Of a stretch of 64,000 bases of DNA, positions 57,112 to 64,000 are shown piece after piece. The translations under genes were made by a program, and so were the position numbers. The stretch lies in NCBI GenBank assembly GCA_961205875.1, contig OY540811.1, positions 33,945,340-34,009,339 on the forward strand. The letters are read 5' to 3'. Positions within the stretch are counted from its first letter, which is position 1; each line of letters begins with the position of its first letter. The stretch is from Sialis fuliginosa. Its lineage: Eukaryota > Arthropoda > Insecta > Megaloptera > Sialidae. The notes under the pieces were generated by a model. The model was not told where the DNA came from and did no database searches. It worked only from the letters and a program-made list of their open reading frames with translations.

Positions 57112-57425
57112 ACACTTTTAGTTCCGTGTCTATTTGTCTGTCTGTCTCTGCGAATCCTTGTCACACTCATAACTCATGAACCACTAAATCGATATTGATA
57201 AAACTTGGTTTGTTGGTTGGGTCTGGTTAGTATATGATCCTATTGAAAAATCATCAAAATCGTGTTCAGGAAAAAGGGTGGTGTTCCAAAATTAAAATAA
57301 TATTCAGGAAAGTAATAAGAAAAATTTCGAATAATGTTTTTAATAAAATTTTATAAAAATTATATGGTTAACAGATGTTAGTTCGTCTTAATATTTTATT
57401 GGTGGTATTATATTGTAATTTTGGT
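57112..57425 (+). repeat. Family F2 fragment
   Basis: TAGTTCCGTGTCTATTTGTC, AACTCATGAACCACTAAATC and AAAACTTGGTTTGTTGGTTG match 30390-30510; the middle of the family is deleted and the distal part is diverged. Confidence 0.65.
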
Positions 57426-57439
57426 ATTAGGTACAATTA

Positions 57440-58367
57440 AGGGTGGTCCTTATATGGGGTTAGGACGAATTTTGACCGGGCCGCCCCCCAAATCAGCTCC
57501 AAATAATTCAAAAAGAATGTAGAAAAAGTTTTAGCCCTCTATCTTATAAAATGGCCATTACCAGAGGGGGGTGATTTTCCCATTTAAAATACACCTGTTT
57601 TTTCGATTTTTCAAAGACCTGCGTACGAGAGTGTCTTAAACTCTTTCTAAAAATCTAGAATACTCATGAAAGCATCCCTGGTACTCATATTCCATATCTT
57701 GATGGATAATGTAAACTTCTGATTCAACGTTGATAGCTATGAGTCATTGGGTCATTTCATTAAGAGAAAATTAAAAAACAAAAATTTTTTGTATAATTTC
57801 TGGATAATTTTGTCAGAAAAACGTTTGACAATGAAAATATTGATCTTTGCAATAAAAAATTTTGATTCTAAAATTAAAATTGAAAAAAAAATTGGTCGCG
57901 CCAGTTAGAAATGATATTAAATGATCTTTTTTGATTTTAGAATCAATATTTTATTTATTTCAAGTTCAATGTTTTTATTGTTAAACGATTTTCTGACAAA
58001 ATTATCCTGAAATTATACAAAAAAAAAATTATTTTATTTTCTTGGTGGAATGACCCAATGACCCATATAGCAGACAAAGTTGAATCAGAAATTTACTTTA
58101 TCCATCAAGATATGAAATATGATTACCAGGGATGCTTTCATGAGTATTCTAGATTTTTAGAAAGAGTTTAAAACACTCTAGTACGCAGGTCTTTGAAAAA
58201 TCGAAAAAACACGTGTATTTTAAATGGGAAAATCACTCCCCTCTGATAATGGCCAATTTATAAGATAGAGAGCTAAAACTTTTTCCACATTCTTTTTGAA
58301 TTATTTGGAGCTGATTTGGGGGGCGGCCCGGTCAAAATTCGTCCTAACCCCATATAAGTACCACCCT
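57440..58367. mobile_element. 928-bp near-complete palindrome
   Basis: AGGGTGGTCCTTATATGGGG at the left is mirrored by CCCCATATAAGTACCACCCT at the right. The mirroring continues to ~57880 and ~57935 (GTCATTGGGTCATT against AATGACCCAATGAC), leaving a ~50-bp centre. The arms have scattered differences. Flanks GGTACA occur at both sides slightly offset; a target duplication is not clear. It is non-coding. Confidence 0.82.
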
Positions 58368-58449
58368 AAGGTACATAGTTAAGTATTGTGTAATTACTTA
58401 GTAGATGGTTTAAAAAAATTAATGTACTATCTGGTTGACTTTTGACGTG

Positions 58450-58760
58450 AATAACGTCTAGTGTTTCACGCCAGCCTGATACTGGGAGAAGGGGGTATTT
58501 CAGAAACTTGATGTAACGTTTTCAGGGTGAATAACTCAGAAACTAAAAGTCCGACTGGGGTGATTTTGGTATCATTGTAACCGGCGTATTGGTCCGTACA
58601 CATTAAACACTGAGCCACCCCCGCGGAAATGCGGTACGAATGAACGGGTACCAAATCATTTTGCGCACTATTTTCACCAATTTTCATTCTGCTATTTTTA
58701 CAAATTTTATTTATACGAATGGCTTTGGGCAGAACGGGAAGTACTGACATTTTGATGAAA
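58450..58760 (-). repeat. Old repeat with open frame, partner at 48.3 kb
   Basis: GGGTATTTCAGAAACTTGAT with GTAACG matches 48343-48377 inverted. A 94-codon frame on the minus strand (58466-58750) covers the block. Because part of the block is repetitive I treat the frame as repeat-derived, not as a host gene. Confidence 0.4.
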
Positions 58761-58769
58761 CTGAGTTAT

Positions 58770-59485
58770 ATATATTTTCTTATAGTTTCGACCAAGCCCG
58801 ATCGTTTGGTTAAGGGATGGTTCTACCGTTTAAAATAGCCAAGCTACGTACATTACAAATGCACGTTTGGTGCAAAAACAGAAGTACTTCAACGATTTAA
58901 AACGCTGATATTTAAAATGATTAGCGAAATTCAGGAAATATTTTACTTGGTTTTAAATATAATACAACAAAATACCATATAAATGGATTATGTAGAAAAC
59001 GTCTGTCTGTCTGTTCTTATAACTCGAGAACCACTTATTTGATTTACGAGTTTTTTTTTTTAATTCATAGATATGTTCCTTGGCCATGTTATAGGATATA
59101 TTTTGTTACGTTAGGTAACATAAACAATAAACAGTGACGATAATAGTAAATCTAATCGGAAAAAAGTTTGCCGCCAGCACGCTCTTTTGCAATACGCTGC
59201 CTAAACCGTTAAATATTGAATAATATAATGCAGTAAAGAATTGTGTGGAAACAAAAGATCTAAAACAAAGTCCGGGAAACCATAAAGCTTACTTTTATAT
59301 TTAAGCCACATTGACTGCTTTTATGTTACAAAGAAAATTAAAAATGTTTGGGTTCTGTTTACTCGGACTTATGACCTGCAAAACATTAATCCTTATCGAA
59401 TTAAATGATTTTGTCGTCATAAGTACTTAATGTATATAAAATTTTCCCTTTAAAGCATCCAATTTGTCTTTAAATATACATACGG
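58770..59485. other. Stretch without a recognised feature
   Basis: Near 58995 AACGTCTGTCTGTCTGTTC with TAACTCGAGAACCACTTATT is a weak F2-like word. Nothing else was recognised. Confidence 0.35.
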
Positions 59486-59489
59486 TAAC

Positions 59490-59832
59490 ATATTGTTCGC
59501 GCGAACTAAAGAAAACCCGCGTCGGGGGGTGGGGTACGAAGGAGCGATTCGCGTGCGTTCGGCCGGCATTCGGACTTATTAGAAACTTTGATTGTCAATT
59601 GTTTATTTTGTTTTCAATAATTAATTTTTAAATTTAAACAGAACAAAAAATTATTTGTACTTTTTGTTCTGATTCGTTGTAGTTAGGTAATTTAGGTGTT
59701 GATTAGTTATTAGTAATAATAACTATTGTTGTAAAACAATAACCAATTGTGTTTGTACTTAATTCAACTATATTCAAAAATCCTAAACAATAATTCCGTA
59801 TTTCACGCGAGCGAAGCCGCGGGCATAGCTAG
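59490..59832 (+). mobile_element. Helitron-type 3' end with upstream GC island
   Basis: CACGCGAGCGAAGCCGCGGG followed by CATAGCTAG and T (59833) is the plus-strand form of the Helitron 3' terminus at 33565. The sequence inward does not match the 3.74-kb unit, so it is a different non-autonomous family or a captured segment. A GC island at 59490-59575 (CGCGTCGGGGGGTGGGG) lies ~250 bp upstream. No 5' TC end was identified. Confidence 0.6.
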
Positions 59833-60089
59833 TATGTTTATATTTGTGATTCGAAATAATCGATTTAACCTCGATTATCATGAAACAATTTTTGCTTTCC
59901 TTTCTGCACATAGCTATTCATATATTTTGATAATTATCATATTATCGAGGGAGTTATAAATAATTATAATGTCAATAAGAAAGGAACATTTTAAGTTATA
60001 TATAATAGTACTATATCAGTATTAATAATTAACAAATAGTATTTTGAAATGAAAAATACTACCCTGTCGCCAAACATTTGGCCAAAGAG

Positions 60090-60215
60090 CAAAGCAGTTT
60101 AGGAGGGCTGGCCAAGCAAGACTTTGCCGGGTATGGGGGACAGACGCGCAGAATGCATACGAATTGCTCATTCCCACGGGAGAGAAATCCGGCGTCGGCC
60201 AGCCCTGATTACTGG
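60090..60215. mobile_element. Short GC-rich dyad, possible hAT-like MITE
   Basis: AGGGCTGGCCAAGC at 60103 is mirrored by GTCGGCCAGCCCT at 60195-60207. The CAGGGCTGGCC type of end is common in hAT MITEs, but no 8-bp duplication matches. Confidence 0.35.
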
Positions 60216-60479
60216 CGAATGTGTTAGCAGTGCTTTTTTTTAAGGAACATTTAAATCCTGCATTATTATTCGTAGATGCACATGTGCAAGAAATGCAGCC
60301 GGGTAAATGGATTTAGTACGCTCTGTGTAGGAAAAATGAGGTTAATAGTTAATCTGGATGTGAATATCCGATGTCTGGATGCTGGGGAAGTTTTTAGTTA
60401 TAGGATGATGGATGATCTTAGATAATCAATCAATAGTAAACGAATATTTATTAATAATATGTACTTTAATATCTGCGAA

Positions 60480-60800
60480 TGTTTTGTATTCTTTAAAAAC
60501 ATTTGCCAAGTGAATGCACAGTGCTTCCTCGTGGTAAATTCTTCAAACAGTTTTACTATTTGATAATTTCAATCTAAATTTAAATTATTCTGTTATGCAA
60601 ACGTTAAAATGACATTTGATATGTCAAAGTAAATGGAGGTTGTAAAAATAAATGACGATTTTTAAAATCAAATTGAGATAAATCTGTGTAAGGGAATATT
60701 TTACAACAAAATTTGTGACCTATGTTATAGAAAACTGAATGCTTTACAAAAAGATCCTATAAAATTTTCACGTAACATGTGTCTTTTTGAGATATATTCA
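60480..60800 (-). repeat. Family F2 fragment
   Basis: TTGCCAAGTGAATGCACAGT, AAATTCTTCAAACAGTT, ATGACATTTGATATGTCAAA and CACGTAACATGTGTC follow the F2 order in reverse. Confidence 0.7.
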
Positions 60801-60804
60801 AAAA

Positions 60805-61180
60805 AAATCGTGCACAGACATAAAAGTTAGAACCTATACGCTATAAAATTAATAACAAAATAATAATTCAGTTCAAGTCAAGGGCGCCCGTAGAAAATTT
60901 TCTCAAGGGCGAGGGGAGGGGGACGGCGTTTTGTTTTTACGAATGACTTTTGAAGATAAAAAAATTATATAATTTTTTACCCGCATTGGGTAGGTAACAG
61001 ATCAATTAGCTTTGTTTTTCCCAATCAGGGATAATCGGTTAAATTTTTTATCATTTAATTTGTGACAAAAATTATTTTTGGGTTTGCATTAATTTTCTCG
61101 TTCCCAGGAAGGGTAGGGGGGTGCTAAATTACACCAAGCTTTGGAATGATAGAAAATTATTTTGCTATTTAAATATTTAC
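60805..61180. other. Stretch without a recognised feature
   Basis: A G-rich patch near 60905-60930 (GGGCGAGGGGAGGGGGACGG) stands out. No paired ends were found. Confidence 0.35.
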
Positions 61181-61186
61181 TTAATA

Positions 61187-61695
61187 CAGTAAGACCCCGT
61201 TTAACACTATTTCGGTTTAACGCGGTTTTTGCAATTACTTTTTTTAAATTAATTTTTCATTTACATTATTTTCATCACTCAAGTGCAATTTTTAACATCG
61301 TATGAACACAAAGTGCCTGAGCGTAACAGCACAGGCAAACAACGTTAGACGATTTCTTTACAAAAAAAAATAAAGTATCAAATAACAAGGAACTTTCCAC
61401 GTCAACATAATCACTCATTCAAATATTTTTTGTTTTCATGAATACTTATTTTTAACATATTGATATTTAAAATAATTAAAAATAAAAGTTATCAAAATAT
61501 TAAAAACATATTTTATAATATTATATTAACATTTTTTGCATTTAAATATTTACGACATGTATTGTTACAATTTTTTTTTTATCGTTTTTTAATTATCCCC
61601 ATTATTTACATGTTAAGATAACCCCTTTTAACGCTGTTTCATTTAGCGCTGGTATTTCCTGGAACGTATCCCCCGCTTTAAGCGGGGTCTTAAAG
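61187..61695. mobile_element. pogo/Tigger-like MITE, 509 bp, TA target
   Basis: TA at 61185-61186 and 61696-61697. The left end CAGTAAGACCCCGTTTAACA and the right end GCTTTAAGCGGGGTCTTAAA form inverted repeats of the CCCCG-TTTAACGCGG type typical of pogo-like elements. The word TTTAACGCGG/AACGCTG is repeated just inside each end. No DDE frame is present. Confidence 0.75.
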
Positions 61696-61704
61696 TACAT
61701 CTAT

Positions 61705-62790
61705 TGTGTGATATGTATTCAATAATAATAATCGAGAAATATATTGAATTAACAATAAATAGATAGGTATGTTTATATAAAAGCTCTATATTCACCTCAG
61801 CTTTGCTTTTAATACGGTTTTTATTAGAAAAGATCTATGTAATTTTTTTTTATTACGGGCCTGCCTTAATTCCAACTACCAACATGGACTGTACTGCTTA
61901 AAAACGGCATTTTAAATTATACAGATTTTTATATTAGTATCGAGTATTTTTATATATTGTGGCCATCAAATGTTTCATATATTACGTTAACCGCATAGTT
62001 TTATTTTGATTCATGTAAGTATTAAATTTAAATTAAAACTAAAATCAGTAGATGGCATAAATATGTATCCCGTTCATATTGAAATATTAACGGGACGCAC
62101 CATCAAACTGTTTTTTGGGATAAAAAAATAAGGTAGCCAAAAACCGTGTATTTTAAATAGCAATTTTCACGTTTTTTTTAAATACCTACCTCTTTTCTCT
62201 CAATTTGTCATGTTTTTTCCTTTATATTATGGCTTTTTGTGGTAACTGGCAAATTTTTAAAGAAGATTATAGTTTTTTTTTATAATTTATAAATTCGGCC
62301 TCCACAGAAAATCGATTAAACATAAAAATTTGTTAAATAAATACAAATAAAAAAAAAACGTAAATAACGATTATTCTTGTATTTATCATCTTACATTATA
62401 ATATAAGCCGTAAGATATATATTTATATATAAATTTATATGTCTGTCCGGCCACAATCAATTTATAGCCCGTTAAACCTTTCAGTGGATTTTTTTCATAC
62501 TTTGCCTGTTTTTAGATTCGTCCTTGGTACAACTTAATGGCTATTTTTTCTATTCAAAACTACAACAGTTTCTGTGATATGTATTTTTTTCCGAGAAACG
62601 GCATGTAAAATTGGCACAAAATTTTGCTTTCTAACGTTTAATTTGAAATTTAAGAGTTTCGACACTTGGCTTTTGTTTTTGGAATTCCTAACATTTCGTC
62701 ACTCTGATTGGTCGAAAATTGACATTTCGTAAAAATTTTAAACACTCCACGTGGACTTGATATTTGCCTGTCATAAACAGCTGTTTTTTA
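61705..62790. other. Mostly unassigned stretch
   Basis: 62068-62150 is the inverted partner of 29466-29555. A GATTGGTCG at 62708 and CACGTGG at 62750 are isolated promoter-like words. No gene was recognised. Confidence 0.35.
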
Positions 62791-62796
62791 TTTGAA

Positions 62797-63440
62797 ATAC
62801 GTCAGGGGCGTGTACAGAAATGTGTCAAATTGGTACATTACAATTAAATTGTTTATAAATGAAAATTTTAACCAAAATTGGTTAGTATATTGATGTAATT
62901 AATATAATTTATATTTAATAAGAATTACGTCAGGAGCGTGGTTACAAGAACATTTTTTATTGCTTTTTTGATATAATTTTATTAAAATGAAACAGTTATT
63001 TTAGTAATTGGAGATTGATGTAATTTGCCCAAAAATTTATATTTATTAACAATTAACTTAGGTGCGGCGTAGTAAAAAATATTTTAAATTGTTATTTTTT
63101 AAGAGTTGTATAATAAACATTTTTGAAAACCATTTGGTAGTTCAAAGATATATGTAATGTATCAAACAATTTATATTAAATAATAATAAAGACAGGGCTA
63201 TTAAGGGGAAACACTACTGAGATATGTTGAAAAATTGATGAATTTTGCGATTTTTTAAAATTTATTTAATAATTTCTTTTAGAATTGTCAGTGGCATCGC
63301 ATTAAAAAATATTTAAAATTGCTATTTTTTAATCGTGACGAAAAAAAATTGATTTGATTGAAATTGAATAAAAGTTAAAAACTTAAGAAATTTATAAAAA
63401 TATAAGTCAAATTCAGGTGTGTGGCCTTGAAATATTTTTT
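62797..63440. repeat. Degenerate tandem array, period ~125 bp, about six units
   Basis: The unit starts ACGTCAGGGGCGTG (62801), ACGTCAGGAGCGTGG (62927), ACTTAGGTGCGGCG (63055), a weak AGACAGGGCTATTA (63189), GTCAGTGGCATCGC (63287) and TTCAGGTGTGTGGCC (63411). Each is followed by a TAAAAAATATTT..AATTG(T/C)TATTTTTT stretch, clearest in the later units. Spacing is near 125 bp or a multiple. Confidence 0.55.
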
Positions 63441-63654
63441 TTGCTATTTTTTCATAAGATTGCGTAAACATAAATTAAAAATCGTAATAAAATAATTTAA
63501 CCTAATAAATAACATCGAAAATGCATCAACGCATTCGTTGAATATGTTGTATGCAAAAAAATGTGGAAATTGATATTTACAATGATTTTTTAGTAATTTC
63601 TTAAAGGTTTTATCGAAATTAATGATAAAGGTATAAATTACGAAGAATACGAAG

Positions 63655-63868
63655 GTCGCAGCCGAAGGCTGAGACCCGAGTACGTTTGAGGTTATGGTGA
63701 TTTGTACATATAAATTGTAATATTACTGGAAAACAATTATAGTGAAATATTTTACGAAAATTTGATAAGATAATATAAAAAAATAATTTATATTTTATCA
63801 ATCAATAATTATCAAATGTGGCACGATTTGGGGTTGGGGCGCGTAGCGCCCAGGGGCAAAGCCCCTAG
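63655..63868 (+). mobile_element. Helitron/Helentron-like 3' end with stacked GC hairpins
   Basis: In AT-rich DNA, three compact hairpins occur: CAGCC-GAA-GGCTG (63659-63671), GGGCG-CGTAG-CGCCC (63837-63851) and GGGGC-AAA-GCCCC (63853-63865). The last overlaps a terminal CTAG (63865-63868) followed by T. Hairpin plus CTAG-T is a Helitron-type end, but the hairpin abuts the terminus more closely than in the 33.6-kb units. With the array upstream it recalls Helentron-derived elements. Confidence 0.5.
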
Positions 63869-63874
63869 TAATCT

Positions 63875-64000
63875 TATATACTAATATTCTTTAAAATATA
63901 AATATTAAAAAGAACACAGTGCTACCAAAAAACATCATTAAAAATTATGTTCCCTATCATTCCGCGCCTTCAGCCGGTTCGCAATCAGTTTTATTATAAA
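63875..64000. other. Right edge, no recognised feature
   Basis: Unassigned AT-rich sequence. Confidence 0.4.

Noticed and set aside
58466-58750. 94-codon minus-strand frame as a host gene
   Set aside because: Part of it is shared with 48.34 kb in inverted form, so it looks repeat-derived. No splice or start context was seen.

Overview
This window is AT-rich, almost gene-free eukaryotic DNA packed with transposable elements. It most resembles an arthropod, probably insect, intergenic or long-intron region. The evidence is a set of Helitron ends, hAT, piggyBac-like, Tc1/mariner-like and pogo-like non-autonomous elements, a non-LTR RNase H fragment, Penelope-like ribozyme motifs, and a short run of CCTAA, the insect-type telomere repeat. 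No bacterial operons, rRNA, intact tRNA or CRISPR array was seen. No complete host gene is convincing. Two weak exon candidates lie on the minus strand: a signal-peptide-like first exon near 26.0 kb and a Cys-rich last exon near 20.3 kb.

Layout. 1-10.3 kb: a ~260-bp tandem-unit repeat cut by a hAT MITE, twin 0.56-kb MITEs (2.0 and 9.7 kb), a 1.85-kb TIR element (5.8-7.7 kb) and a TA-flanked MITE (8.5-9.0 kb). 10-20 kb: old fragments, a Helitron 3' end (17.0 kb), a SINE-like repeat (18.3-18.8 kb) and a 0.7-kb dispersed repeat. 20-28 kb: the exon candidates, a 5'-truncated LINE with a 12-bp target duplication, two hAT elements with 8-bp duplications and a 1.1-kb palindromic TA element. 28-33.5 kb: a Foldback-like structure built of ~20-bp units, then a Penelope-like palindrome with a 14-bp duplication. 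33.565-41.051 kb: two 3.74-kb Helitrons joined exactly head to tail. 41-45 kb: a Helitron-like repeat carrying a piggyBac-type MITE, and a second ribozyme-like motif. 45.29-47.57 kb: a 2.28-kb palindrome whose arms are themselves palindromic. 47.6-64 kb: more palindromes (52.2 and 57.4 kb), a CCTAA run, mariner-type transposase remnants, a perfect 8-bp hAT insertion, a pogo-like MITE, and two more Helitron-type 3' ends, one preceded by a degenerate ~125-bp array.

The region is best read as layers of insertion. Several elements have exact target duplications or empty-site comparisons that give their order, for example a Penelope-like insertion followed by the Helitron pair at its edge. The strongest unusual signals are the perfectly joined Helitron tandem, the nested palindrome and the paired ribozyme-like motifs. 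All calls come from reading the sequence by eye; no alignment, folding or database search was run, so identity levels are impressions.
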